Shown here piece by piece: positions 1-9,349 of a DNA stretch of 64,000 nucleotides. The DNA is from CAZNKU01 sp045545235. Lineage in GTDB: Bacteria; Bacillota; Clostridia; Monoglobales; Firm-18. The notes under the pieces were generated by a model that had not been told where the DNA came from, did not search any database, and saw nothing but the letters and a program-made list of their open reading frames with translations. The stretch's first letter is position 1; every line of letters begins with the position of its first letter. The translations under genes were made by a program, and so were the position numbers. The DNA is taken from assembly GCA_045545235.1 (NCBI GenBank), contig JAZQAN010000064.1, positions 182,022-246,021 on the forward strand, written 5' to 3'.

Positions 1-1229
1 TCGAAAAAGGTGCCATAAACAAAATAACTGAAATTTTAAAGAAATACAATTGCAAAAAGCCATTTATAGTAACAGACAGTAATACATATAAAGCCGCAGG
101 CGAAAAAGTTTGCTATACACTCAACCAGAATGGAATTGAATATTCAAAACATATTTTAAACAGCACCGGACTTGAGCCAAACGAAACTGCAGTTGGTTCA
201 GTTATAATGCACTTTGACAAAAAATGCGATATAATAATTGGCGTTGGTTCGGGTGTTGTAAATGACATAAGCAAAATTCTAGCAAATGTGACTGATCGCA
301 AATATATCATTGTTGCAACAGCCCCATCTATGGATGGTTACGCTTCAGCTACCTCCTCCGTTACACGTGATGGACTAAAAATTTCACTTAACAGCAAATG
401 TGCAAATGTTGTAATAGGAGATATTGATGTACTTAAAAATGCTCCGTTACATATGTTAAAATCAGGACTTGGCGATATGCTTGCAAAATACGTAAGCATA
501 TGCGAATGGCGTATTTCAAACATAATTACAGGTGAATATTATTGTGAAAAGGTTGCCGAACTTATAAGAAACGCATTAAAAAAATGTGTAGATAACGCAG
601 ATAAGCTTCTTGAAAGAGATGAAATTGCTGTACAAGCAGTATTTGAAGGTCTTGTACTTGGTGGTGTAGCAATGAATTTTGCCGGTCTGTCAAGACCTGC
701 CTCAGGAGTAGAACATTATTTTTCACACGTATGGGATATGCGTGGCGAAGAATTTAAAACTCCTGTTGACCTACACGGTATACAATGTGCGATAGGAACA
801 CTGATGTCACTTAAGATTTATGAAAAAATCAAAAAAGTTACACCAGATAAAGAAAAAGCATTCAAGTATGTTGAAAACTTCGACTACGAAAAATGGAAAA
901 CAACACTATCATCCTTTTTAGGAAAAGCTTCCGAAACAATGATAGCAATTGAAGAAAAAGAACAAAAATACAATGTAAAAAAGCACAAAGACAGATTTGA
1001 AATAATATGTAACAATTGGAATAAAATATTAAAAATAATTGACGAAGAATTACCATTAAGCAAAGACATAGAAAATCTTCTTGACAAAATAGAAGCACCA
1101 AAAACACCGTCACAAATTGGAATTGATGAAAAAGATAACCTTACAACATTTATGTCAACAAAAGATATTCGCGACAAATATGTTCTATCACGACTTGCGT
1201 GGGATTTGGGGATAATTGAAAAATTATAA
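1..1229 (+). CDS. egsA: sn-glycerol-1-phosphate dehydrogenase, 5' end cut by window edge
   Basis: The reading frame is open from base 3, so the gene begins outside the window; the ATG at 207 is internal. The visible 408 residues fit the AraM/EgsA family, NAD(P)- and metal-dependent enzymes that reduce dihydroxyacetone phosphate to sn-glycerol 1-phosphate. Visible motifs are the nucleotide-binding GVGSGVVNDISK (about bases 237-272), the SMDGYASATSSV stretch (about 328-363), and histidine-containing metal-site candidates HYFSHVWDM (about 711-737) and DLHG (about 769-780). It is cytosolic, with no signal or membrane segment in the visible part. The next gene starts 16 bp downstream after a GGAGG site, so these genes are probably co-transcribed. 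The family call is firm; the exact physiological substrate in this cluster is inference. Confidence 0.85.
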   Translation, partial: EKGAINKITEILKKYNCKKPFIVTDSNTYKAAGEKVCYTLNQNGIEYSKHILNSTGLEPNETAVGSVIMHFDKKCDIIIGVGSGVVNDISKILANVTDRKYIIVATAPSMDGYASATSSVTRDGLKISLNSKCANVVIGDIDVLKNAPLHMLKSGLGDMLAKYVSICEWRISNIITGEYYCEKVAELIRNALKKCVDNADKLLERDEIAVQAVFEGLVLGGVAMNFAGLSRPASGVEHYFSHVWDMRGEEFKTPVDLHGIQCAIGTLMSLKIYEKIKKVTPDKEKAFKYVENFDYEKWKTTLSSFLGKASETMIAIEEKEQKYNVKKHKDRFEIICNNWNKILKIIDEELPLSKDIENLLDKIEAPKTPSQIGIDEKDNLTTFMSTKDIRDKYVLSRLAWDLGIIEKL

Positions 1230-1245
1230 TTGGAGGATATAAACA

Positions 1246-3045
1246 ATGAAATCAACTTTCAAAACAATTGAACACAAGTGTGATTTATGTATAATCGGAG
1301 GCGGTCTTTCAGGTACAATTGCCGCACTTTCCGCTGCTCGTCATGATTTAAAAGTTGTTCTTATTCAGGACCGACCTGTACTTGGAGGAAACTGTTCATC
1401 TGAAGTGCGTATGTGGGTACGAGGTGCTTCGGGATATTGGAACAGAGAAACCGGTATTTTAGCTGAATTTGAAGAAGAAAATATATACCGTAATCCGACA
1501 CTTGCTCCCACATTATGGGATAGCGTATTATTCGGAAAAATCAAAGAAAACAAAAACATAACACTATTACTTAACACATCTTGCTTAGATGCTGAATGTT
1601 CCGATAATAAAATAACAAGTGTAACCGGTTGGCAGTTGACAACCTATTCATGGCATAAAGTAACGTCAAAATATTTTGCTGACTGTTCAGGTGACAGTGT
1701 TTTAGCCCCACTATCAGGTGCTAAATACCGTATCGGAAGAGAAGCAAATGAAGAGTTCAACGAGACAATCGGTCCAAAAAAAGCCGATACCAAAACTATG
1801 GGTATGAGCATTTTACTTCAGGCACGCGAAACTGATCATCCGGTAAAATTCATTCCTCCTGAATGGGCAAATGTATATGAAACAGACGACGATATAGATA
1901 TTAAAGCAAATAATGTAAAATACAGTGAAACCCGTGATCATAAAATTGGAACAAGTGGTGGTAATTTATGGTGGATAGAACTCGGTGGCGATACCGAAGC
2001 CATAGCAAATACAGAGGAAACAAGGGACGAACTTCTAAAATTAGCTCTTGGAATATGGGATCACATGAAAAACAGAGAAGATCATGGATATGACAACTGG
2101 GAACTTGAATGGGTAGGATTCCTACCCGGAAAAAGAGAAACAGTACGTTACATTGGTGAATATATCTTAACGCAAAATGACATTGATAGCGAAGGTAGAT
2201 TTGACGATATAATAGCATACGGTGGATGGCCTATGGACGACCATAATCCAAAGGGCTTTAAGGCAAATGCAATTGATGACAAGGCTTCTGTTTGTTATCC
2301 TGCTCCTTCTCCATACGGAATACCATACAGATGTCTGTATTCAAAAAACATAAAAAATCTTTTCTTTGCAGGCAGAAACATTAGTGCAACGCACGCCGCA
2401 ATGAGTTCTACACGCGTCATGGCTACATGCTCATTGTTAGGTCAGGCTATGGGTACAGCAGCATCAATATGCTCTAAAAACAATCTGAATCCGGAAGATT
2501 TAAAAGGTGAATATATAACTTTACTTCAAAACACTCTTATGGATGATGGTATTTTTATACCATTTACTACACGAAAAATCAGTACTATTACAAAAAAAGC
2601 AAAAATCAATCTAACAGATAACGAAAAAGACATTTTATTTAATGGTATTGAAAGACCTAGATTTGAAGACGATGAAAGTAATAAAATCATTTTAAACAAA
2701 GGTGACAGTATTGAATTTTCATATGATACAAAAACACATATTGATACTTTAAGAATTCAATTTGACCTCGATTACAAAAGATTATCTGTCTCTCCAAACA
2801 AAAAAATGCGTGTATTTGCACAAAAACTACATGAGGGACTTGATTTTGTACCCGTAAAAGTTGCAAACACTATCGTTAAAGATTTCGAAGTATATGCAGA
2901 CGGAGAATTAATTTACAAAAACGACAATAACTATTATTCACTTGTAAAAATTAATATCAAAAAAGATATTAAAAATATAAAAGTAAAATTCAATAACACA
3001 TGGGGAGCAGAAAAAATTAATATTTTTGCATGTGATTTTATTTAA
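1246..3045 (+). CDS. FAD-dependent oxidoreductase (FAD_oxidored family)
   Basis: A 599-residue cytosolic flavoprotein. The N-terminal Rossmann dinucleotide-binding motif is clear (IIGGGLSG, residues 16-23), followed by LGGNCSSEVR (about 46-55), characteristic of the FAD_oxidored group often found in polysaccharide or sugar gene clusters. The second half carries the family-typical NISATHAAMSSTRVMATC segment that completes the FAD site. The last 130 or so residues are beta-rich and look like an accessory domain. The ATG follows GGAGG at proper spacing. It lies between a glycerol-phosphate dehydrogenase and a glycerophosphodiesterase in one transcription unit, which suggests work on a sugar or polyol derivative. 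The substrate cannot be read from sequence. Confidence 0.8.
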   Translation: MKSTFKTIEHKCDLCIIGGGLSGTIAALSAARHDLKVVLIQDRPVLGGNCSSEVRMWVRGASGYWNRETGILAEFEEENIYRNPTLAPTLWDSVLFGKIKENKNITLLLNTSCLDAECSDNKITSVTGWQLTTYSWHKVTSKYFADCSGDSVLAPLSGAKYRIGREANEEFNETIGPKKADTKTMGMSILLQARETDHPVKFIPPEWANVYETDDDIDIKANNVKYSETRDHKIGTSGGNLWWIELGGDTEAIANTEETRDELLKLALGIWDHMKNREDHGYDNWELEWVGFLPGKRETVRYIGEYILTQNDIDSEGRFDDIIAYGGWPMDDHNPKGFKANAIDDKASVCYPAPSPYGIPYRCLYSKNIKNLFFAGRNISATHAAMSSTRVMATCSLLGQAMGTAASICSKNNLNPEDLKGEYITLLQNTLMDDGIFIPFTTRKISTITKKAKINLTDNEKDILFNGIERPRFEDDESNKIILNKGDSIEFSYDTKTHIDTLRIQFDLDYKRLSVSPNKKMRVFAQKLHEGLDFVPVKVANTIVKDFEVYADGELIYKNDNNYYSLVKINIKKDIKNIKVKFNNTWGAEKINIFACDFI

Positions 3046-3057
3046 GGAGGTTTTTTT

Positions 3058-3777
3058 ATGAAAAAAATATATGTAGAAGGTCACAGAGGTGCTTGTGAAT
3101 TATATCCTGAAAACACTTTGCTTTCCTACGAAAAGGCTATTGATATGGGTGTAGATGCTTTTGAATTTGACATATGGCTTTCAAAAGACAAAGTACCGGT
3201 ACTTATGCACGATGACAACCCTTACAGAACTTGCGGTGTAGCCGGACATCTGCGAGATATGACACTTGATGAAATAAAAAAATTAGATCCATGTTTCGAA
3301 GAAAAGTTTGGTAATAAATTCAAAGGTCATGTTGAAGTTCCTACATTGGAAGAAATGCTTATAATGGTTAAAGCTAAAAATCCAAACTTTAAACTTGGTG
3401 TAGAAATCAAAGAATATACAGAAGAAACAGTTGATATTGCTGTTGCATTACTTAAAGAATATGGCTTTTTTGAAAACTGTTGGTTCTATGCTTTTAACGG
3501 AAGAATAATAAAGTATTTAAAAGAAAAATACAATGCCAGAACAATGGGCTATCCGGATTTCCAGATGAAAGAATTTATATCATATGAACACTATGATGAA
3601 ATAGGAATTTCTATGGCAATAGCAAAATCAGAAGTGTTTGACATTTATGCAAAAAAAGGTATGCCAATGCATCTATATTGTGCCGACACAAAAGAAGACG
3701 TTGAATTTTGTATAGAAAAAGGTGCATCACTTATTACAGCAAATGACCCGACCGCACTATTAGAAGCAGTTAAATAA
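3058..3777 (+). CDS. glycerophosphodiester phosphodiesterase family protein
   Basis: A 239-residue TIM-barrel enzyme that would hydrolyse glycerophosphodiesters to glycerol 3-phosphate and an alcohol. The GDPD signature is complete: catalytic His9-Arg10 in GHRG, ENT at 18-20, metal ligands Glu36 and Asp38 in FEFD, and the second catalytic His51 in LMHDDN. VEIKE supplies a further acidic ligand near residue 120. There is no signal peptide, so it acts in the cytosol, unlike exported GlpQ. A strong AAGGAGG lies just upstream of the ATG. It is the last gene of the first cluster and is followed immediately by a hairpin terminator. Confidence 0.88.
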   Translation: MKKIYVEGHRGACELYPENTLLSYEKAIDMGVDAFEFDIWLSKDKVPVLMHDDNPYRTCGVAGHLRDMTLDEIKKLDPCFEEKFGNKFKGHVEVPTLEEMLIMVKAKNPNFKLGVEIKEYTEETVDIAVALLKEYGFFENCWFYAFNGRIIKYLKEKYNARTMGYPDFQMKEFISYEHYDEIGISMAIAKSEVFDIYAKKGMPMHLYCADTKEDVEFCIEKGASLITANDPTALLEAVK

Positions 3778-3778
3778 A

Positions 3779-3820
3779 TAAAAAAGACAATAAGGCTACT
3801 ATCCCTTATTGTCTTTTTCA
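3779..3820 (+). terminator. Rho-independent terminator after the GDPD gene
   Basis: A 15-bp perfect stem (3781-3795 with 3804-3818) closes an 8-base loop and ends in a T run. It closes the egsA-to-GDPD transcription unit. Its 3' arm also supplies the likely -35 element of the next gene's promoter. Confidence 0.88.
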
Positions 3821-3837
3821 TTTTGTTTTAGTATAAT
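3809..3837 (+). promoter_or_regulatory. probable promoter of the GH115-like gene
   Basis: TTGTCT (3809-3814), a 17-base spacer and TATAAT (3832-3837) fit a sigma-A promoter. The -35 box sits in the 3' arm of the preceding terminator. The -10 is perfect and the -35 is only partly consensus. Confidence 0.55.
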
Positions 3838-3870
3838 ATAATCATGAAACAAAATTAAAGGAGCGTTTTT

Positions 3871-5823
3871 ATGATTACTATATTCGATAAAGATAGTTGC
3901 ATAGATATATGCTGTAATAATGAATGCAATTATGTAAAACTTGTTGCACTGGATTTAGCAAAAGATATCGAACGAGTAAGTTCTAATAATTTCAAGCCTG
4001 AATTCGTAGAGTCACCTACATCCTCCTGCATCATTATAAAAACATTAAATAAATCATCAAAAGCAGAAATAACAAATGATTTCGAATCTTTTACCATAAA
4101 AACAGAAAAAAACAATATATATATCACCGGTAACGGATATTTAGGTACCATGTGGGGAATATATGAATTTTCAGAAAAATATCTCGGCATATCTCCTTGT
4201 TATCTCTTTGATGATTATAAAATCGAAAAAAAAGAAAGTATTTCAGTTGAAATAACAGATATCGAAGAATATCCAAAAACTTATGGTTTCAGAGGATTCT
4301 TTATAAATGACGAAGATTTACTTACCGAATGGGTTTTATGTGACGGAAAACGAAATATCGACTACCCATTCTATCATACAACCGTTCATATATCAGTAAT
4401 AGAAAAAGTAGTCGAAACAGCCTTGCGTTTAAAAATGAATTTAATTATACCGGCATCATTTTTGGATATAGATAATGTTCCCGAAAAAGCCATTGCAGAC
4501 TGTGTGGCAAAAAGAGGTATATTTTTAAGTCAGCACCACATTGAACCATGTGGAGTTTCATATTTCACATATGAAAACTATTGTAAAAAACACGGATTAC
4601 CTGAACACCCATCCTTTGTAACCAACAAGGATACTATGATTGAGGTATGGAAATATTATGCAAAAAAATGGTCTGAATACGATAACGTAGTATGGCAACT
4701 TGGATTGCGTGGAAAAGCTGACCGTCCTGTATGGGCAAATGATAGTGCTGTTTCTGATGATGTAAATGAACGTGGAAAACTAGTATCTGAAGCAATAAAT
4801 ACTCAATACAACATTATAAAAGAGGTTACCAACGGTAAAGCAAAGTATTTTTCTTCTACACTTTGGATGGAAGGTTCATATCTTTTTGCCAACAAAAGCC
4901 TTGACTTTCCTGAAAATACTATGATATTATTTTCCGATATAGGCGTAAACCAAATGTACGGGACAGATTTTTATGACATTGAAAGGGATTCAAAATATAA
5001 GTATGGAATATATTATCACGTTCAATTTTGGGGACACGGTCCACATCTGGCACCACTTACAGGCATAGACAAATTACTTTATAACCTAAAATCAGCACAC
5101 GATAAGGGAGATACTTCATACTGCATTCTCAACGTATCAAATATAAGAGAATTCACATATGAAATACAAGCATATTCCAAAATACTATGGAACATAAAAA
5201 CATTTTCTACTGAAAATTTCAAATGCTCATATATTGAAAAATACTTTAATGATAATTATGAAGTCAAATCAACTATTGATGAATATTACGAATCATTGGC
5301 AGAAATAGACAGCAAAATTTTGGAGCATCACGCATCACACCTTTTTAATTACAAATACGACATTGATTTAAAAAACATAAAAAACTTTGTTGTTAAAGAT
5401 GGTATGATTGCATCAATAGGTAGAAATATACTACGTGAATTAACTGAAGGCAATACTATTCCTCAGCATTACAAGGAAGTATATAAAGAAGTAAAAAAAT
5501 CCACTCAAAAGCTTAAAAAATTAATTTCAAAAATGAATAAGCTTGATAAAACACTCGAACCAAACAGTTCATTGCACTACAAAATAAAATGGATAAATTC
5601 TGCTAATATAATATACGGTCTATATTCATGGTATTGTTCAGTTTTTGAGGCATATGAACATCCGGAAAACAGAACTGAAAAACTCAAAGAATCAATAAAA
5701 TACATAGAAACCATTTTAGAATACAGAAAATGTGCAGAATACGGGGAATTCAAAAACTGGTACAAAGGTGATAAAAAACTAAAAACCGCCAAACTTATTG
5801 ATGATACAAAAGCAGCAATATAA
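3871..5823 (+). CDS. GH115-like glycosyl hydrolase
   Basis: A 650-residue protein with no signal peptide. It resembles glycoside hydrolase family 115 (alpha-glucuronidases acting on xylan side chains). The YGFRGFFINDEDLL segment (about residues 137-152) matches the family's RGfFINDE motif, GIYYHVQFWGHGPHL matches YYHlsYWGrPhdY, and SYCILNVSNIREFTYEI matches the ...lWIvNVGDIKPaE segment. An N-terminal domain (GYLGTMWGIYEFSEKYLG) resembles the beta-N-acetylhexosaminidase-like domain 2 found before the barrel. It is shorter than typical GH115 enzymes (800-1000 residues), lacking much of the C-terminal region, and conservation in the middle is loose. Family membership is inferred from motifs; activity on glucuronic acid is not shown. 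It is cytosolic, so any substrate would be an imported oligosaccharide. Confidence 0.7.
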   Translation: MITIFDKDSCIDICCNNECNYVKLVALDLAKDIERVSSNNFKPEFVESPTSSCIIIKTLNKSSKAEITNDFESFTIKTEKNNIYITGNGYLGTMWGIYEFSEKYLGISPCYLFDDYKIEKKESISVEITDIEEYPKTYGFRGFFINDEDLLTEWVLCDGKRNIDYPFYHTTVHISVIEKVVETALRLKMNLIIPASFLDIDNVPEKAIADCVAKRGIFLSQHHIEPCGVSYFTYENYCKKHGLPEHPSFVTNKDTMIEVWKYYAKKWSEYDNVVWQLGLRGKADRPVWANDSAVSDDVNERGKLVSEAINTQYNIIKEVTNGKAKYFSSTLWMEGSYLFANKSLDFPENTMILFSDIGVNQMYGTDFYDIERDSKYKYGIYYHVQFWGHGPHLAPLTGIDKLLYNLKSAHDKGDTSYCILNVSNIREFTYEIQAYSKILWNIKTFSTENFKCSYIEKYFNDNYEVKSTIDEYYESLAEIDSKILEHHASHLFNYKYDIDLKNIKNFVVKDGMIASIGRNILRELTEGNTIPQHYKEVYKEVKKSTQKLKKLISKMNKLDKTLEPNSSLHYKIKWINSANIIYGLYSWYCSVFEAYEHPENRTEKLKESIKYIETILEYRKCAEYGEFKNWYKGDKKLKTAKLIDDTKAAI

Positions 5824-5833
5824 AAGGTTATTA

Positions 5834-5877
5834 AATAACCCCCAAGGAAAACATAAAAATTCCCTTGGGGGGTTATT
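5834..5877. terminator. bidirectional terminator hairpin between GH115-like gene and aro operon
   Basis: A GC-rich stem (AATAACCCCCAAGG at 5834-5847 with 5863-5877, one bulged G) sits between two convergent genes. Its right arm overlaps the stop codon of the aroE-aroK gene. It can stop transcription from both sides. Its CAAGGAAAACAT core recurs at 63968-63979. Confidence 0.75.
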
Positions 5878-7225
5878 ATTCTCTAACGTATTTGACAATT
5901 TCATCTATACATTGTAAAGCGGTTAATTTAACAGGTTGTTCAGATAAAACATCAATTTTCACATTATGATATTTATCATATAAGGATAACCTTTTATTGA
6001 GTAATTCTCTCATTTTTTGTGCTACATTACCACGAAGAAGCGGACGTTTATCATTTCTTGAGGTTCTTTCAACAAGAATATCAAATGCAGGATTTATAAA
6101 AACTACAATATTGTTTTTATCACCACATAATTTATCCATAACCTCATGATTTTCAACAATACCCCCTCCTGTGCTTATAAGCATATTTTTACCATTACAA
6201 AATTCAAGCAAAGTTTCACTTTCGATTTTTCGAAAATACACTTCTCCTTTTTCGTCAAAAATAGCAGAAATTTTTCCGTGTTTTTTTTCTATTTCAGCAT
6301 CAATGTCAACAAGCTTCAACCTTAATATTTTAGCAAGTTCTCGTCCTATTGTAGTCTTTCCGCTACCGGGAGGTCCTATTAAAACTACATTTTTACAAAT
6401 ATTGATTGGTTTTACATCTATTTTTTTTGTTATATTATCAACTTCATCAAAAGAATATTCAAGTCCACAAAAGTGCTGTTGTGCAACGGCAGCTTGTTCA
6501 ACAAGCATAAATAAACCATTTTCTGCACGATTTCCTGTATATTTCGTCAATATTGTAAGCAATGTCTCTTTTGGATTATATATCGTGTCAAAAACAAACG
6601 GAACCTTATTTATTTTCAAAAATGAAATCGGTAAATTCAATTCATAAGGATACATCCCACAAGGTGTACCGTTTAATACAACATCAAAATTGTTATTTAC
6701 GTCATCTTCTGAAATTACAGTTATTTCCTTATTAAGGCGTTCTTTTATTTCACCTGCAATATCACAACATTTTTGATAATTACGTGATGTTATGTACACA
6801 TCACTTCCACCGAGCACGCACTCAAACGCCATCATTCTTGAAACACCGCCCGACCCCAAAACCAAAACTCTTTTCCCATTAAGCTCAACATTACATTTTT
6901 TTAATGAATTCAAAAAACCGTGCACATCTGTATTATATCCGCAATATTTCCCATCTTTGTAAACAACAGTATTACATGAGTTATATAATTTTACCTTATC
7001 ATCCATTTCATCCAAAAACTTTATCACATCAGTTTTATAAGGTATTGTAATGTTAAATCCATCAAGCTTTGAAAGTATGTTATCAAATACACAATCAAAG
7101 CTTTCATCAGGATAAAGCTCATAATTATAATTAATATTTTTCAATTTAAAAAGTTCTGTATGTATTACCTTTGAAAGACTGTGTCCCAAGGGATTTCCCG
7201 TCAACCCAAAATTCAAAACACTCAC
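5876..7225 (-). CDS. aroE-aroK: bifunctional shikimate dehydrogenase / shikimate kinase fusion
   Basis: A 449-residue fusion covering two steps of the shikimate pathway. Residues 1 to about 265 are an AroE-type dehydrogenase: GHSLSK substrate-site serines (14-19), NITIPYK with the catalytic lysine, GYNTDVHGF with the catalytic aspartate, and GSGGVSR for NADP. From about residue 275 an AroK kinase follows: Walker A GPPGSGKTT, DIDAEIE metal aspartates, FRKIESE substrate arginine, TGGGIV and the lid arginine in RNDKRPLL. All key residues of both enzymes are present. It starts at GTG, overlapping the pheA stop by 4 bp (GTGA), and is the last gene of the operon. AroE usually precedes AroK as separate genes, and neither half shows decay. 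Confidence 0.92.
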   Translation of the reverse strand: MSVLNFGLTGNPLGHSLSKVIHTELFKLKNINYNYELYPDESFDCVFDNILSKLDGFNITIPYKTDVIKFLDEMDDKVKLYNSCNTVVYKDGKYCGYNTDVHGFLNSLKKCNVELNGKRVLVLGSGGVSRMMAFECVLGGSDVYITSRNYQKCCDIAGEIKERLNKEITVISEDDVNNNFDVVLNGTPCGMYPYELNLPISFLKINKVPFVFDTIYNPKETLLTILTKYTGNRAENGLFMLVEQAAVAQQHFCGLEYSFDEVDNITKKIDVKPINICKNVVLIGPPGSGKTTIGRELAKILRLKLVDIDAEIEKKHGKISAIFDEKGEVYFRKIESETLLEFCNGKNMLISTGGGIVENHEVMDKLCGDKNNIVVFINPAFDILVERTSRNDKRPLLRGNVAQKMRELLNKRLSLYDKYHNVKIDVLSEQPVKLTALQCIDEIVKYVRE

Positions 7226-8340
7226 CCCATAGATTTATGTATTCCTAAAACTTTAAAATCTTCAAACATATAACGTATCCTTGAAAAATATTTGCATATA
7301 TCAAAATCAGGTAAATCCAAATCAACATAGAAAATATATTTCCACTCGTCATCCTTTGATGGACGAGATTCTATTTTAGTCATATTAATATCATTTTTTG
7401 AAAAATCATTTAATACTCTTGCAAGTGTACCCGATTCATTCGGAAGGGTAAAAATAACACTTCCTATGTTTGCTCCTTGTACTTTAATATTATTTTTTGT
7501 AATAAAAATGAATTTTGTTTTATTATTTTTTATATTTGCAATATCTGTATCCAAAATATTAAGTTTATATTTTTCAGCAGCTAAAATACTACATATCGCT
7601 GCCTTACTTTCATCTTTTTCTGTTGAAACATTTTGTGCTGCAACAGCAGTATTGATAACCTCAATTTTATCAAATCTATTCTTTTCAATATATTCACTAC
7701 ATTGAGCAAGTGCCTGAGAATGCGAAACAACTGTTTTTACAGAATCAATACTTCCGACAGATGCAAGACAATGTTCAACAGGTAAATCAACACTATGAGT
7801 TATAGTAACATCGTACTGATTAATTAAATCATAAACCTCATTAACACTGCCAAAGCACAAATTCTCAAAAGGTAAAATACCAATATCACATTTACCGTTA
7901 ATTACATTTTCAAACACATCTTTAAAAGATTCTACACTTAAAATATCTTTGTCTTTAAAATATTTTTTAGCAACCTCGTGTGAATATGAACCTGCAATTC
8001 CCTGATGACATACCGTTTTTATATTACTATAAAAGATTTTTTCATCAATTTCTTCAAATACTTTTTCATATTTAATAGCAGAAAGTCTTTCATCTTGATA
8101 ATTGCAACTTATTTCTATCATACTTTTGAAAAATTCAGCGGTCTCTGTAACAAACTCATTTACACCTTCAAGCTTTGTTTTCAAAATATCCGCCTCACGT
8201 GCTTTATTTTTTACAGGAGTATTTGTTTTAGCCTTATATTCACGCACCTGTTCAACATATTCCATTCTTTTCAAAAAAAGTTTTTTTAATTCCTCATCAA
8301 CTGTGTTAATATCAATACGTATATCCTTTATATCTCTCAT
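7222..8340 (-). CDS. pheA: bifunctional chorismate mutase / prephenate dehydratase (P-protein)
   Basis: A 372-residue enzyme that converts chorismate to prephenate and then to phenylpyruvate. The N-terminal 85 or so residues are a helical AroQ-type chorismate mutase (IRIDINTVDEELKKLFLKR, with the expected Arg and Glu). Prephenate dehydratase follows (HQGIAGSYSH; NKTKF in place of the usual TRF motif). From about residue 290 an ACT domain carries NESGTLARVL and the ESRPSK motif used for feedback inhibition by phenylalanine. It starts 1 base after aroC stops. It gives the operon its Phe branch, while tyrA gives the Tyr branch. Confidence 0.93.
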   Translation of the reverse strand: MRDIKDIRIDINTVDEELKKLFLKRMEYVEQVREYKAKTNTPVKNKAREADILKTKLEGVNEFVTETAEFFKSMIEISCNYQDERLSAIKYEKVFEEIDEKIFYSNIKTVCHQGIAGSYSHEVAKKYFKDKDILSVESFKDVFENVINGKCDIGILPFENLCFGSVNEVYDLINQYDVTITHSVDLPVEHCLASVGSIDSVKTVVSHSQALAQCSEYIEKNRFDKIEVINTAVAAQNVSTEKDESKAAICSILAAEKYKLNILDTDIANIKNNKTKFIFITKNNIKVQGANIGSVIFTLPNESGTLARVLNDFSKNDINMTKIESRPSKDDEWKYIFYVDLDLPDFDICKYFSRIRYMFEDFKVLGIHKSMG

Positions 8341-8341
8341 A

Positions 8342-9349
8342 TTAAATCACCATATCCAAAATTCCTATTGCAGTTACCGATTCAACTACAGGTACTCCCC
8401 GTAAAACTATACACGGATCATGTCTGCCCTGTATTTTCAAATCACAATTTTCACCTTTTTCCAAATTCACACTTTTCTGTTCCTTAAAAATTGATGGTGT
8501 AGGTTTAAAAGTAACTTTTACCTCTATAGAATTACCATTGGTTATTCCACCATTTATTCCGCCATTGTTGTTGGAAGTAAGTATAACGGAATTGTCCTTC
8601 ATTCTGTACATATCATTAACTTCACTTCCCAACGCTGCACCAAAATCCTCTCCAAGTCCGAATTCAACCGCCTTAACTGCAGGAATACCAAAAAGCAATT
8701 GAGAAAGTCTCCCCTCTATACCCTCAAACAAAGGACCTCCTATACCGGCAGGTACACCTTTTGCACAACAAAAAACTTTACCACCTACTGAATCACCTGA
8801 CTCAGCCATAGATTTTATAAGTTCCTTAATTTCATCGGAAACGACTTCTGCAGAATTATTCTTTATGCCACCAACACTTTCAACATATGCATTTAAAGTA
8901 ATATTTTTCTTATACAGATATTGTTTACACAAACTACCTATGCATACCAAAGGTGCTGTCAAACGTCCTGAAAAATGACCGCCTCCTCTTATGTCATTAT
9001 AGCCACTGTACTTTATGTATGCTGCATAATCAGCGTGAGAAGGTCGTGGAACAGATTTCAGCTTTGAATAATCAGAAGAATGTTGAGAAGTATTTTTTAT
9101 TATTACACATAGTGGTGCACCGGTTGTTACTCCATCCATAATTCCACTTACAAACTCAAAATCATCATCTTCTTTTCGGGGTGTGGAAAGCTTATCTTTA
9201 CCGGGTTTTCTTCTATCCATATCTATGTGCAATGCATCGAAATCAATTTTCAAACCTGCCGGAAACCCCGTAATTACACCACCAACGCATTGTCCGTGTG
9301 ACTCTCCAAATATTGTTACACTTAAATTTTTCATAGAAATATTACTCAT
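8342..9349 (-). CDS. aroC: chorismate synthase
   Basis: A 335-residue FMN-dependent enzyme converting EPSP to chorismate. The signatures are clear: GESHGQCVGGVITGFPAG at the start, RPSHADYAAYIKYSG and RGGGHFSGR (about residues 102-128), and RHDPCIVLRGVPVVES near the C-terminus, which holds the RHDPC flavin/substrate motif. Its ATG overlaps the aroA stop by 8 bp (ATGAGTAA), as expected for translational coupling. The length is slightly below the usual 350-390 residues, but no motif is missing. Confidence 0.94.
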   Translation of the reverse strand: MSNISMKNLSVTIFGESHGQCVGGVITGFPAGLKIDFDALHIDMDRRKPGKDKLSTPRKEDDDFEFVSGIMDGVTTGAPLCVIIKNTSQHSSDYSKLKSVPRPSHADYAAYIKYSGYNDIRGGGHFSGRLTAPLVCIGSLCKQYLYKKNITLNAYVESVGGIKNNSAEVVSDEIKELIKSMAESGDSVGGKVFCCAKGVPAGIGGPLFEGIEGRLSQLLFGIPAVKAVEFGLGEDFGAALGSEVNDMYRMKDNSVILTSNNNGGINGGITNGNSIEVKVTFKPTPSIFKEQKSVNLEKGENCDLKIQGRHDPCIVLRGVPVVESVTAIGILDMVI

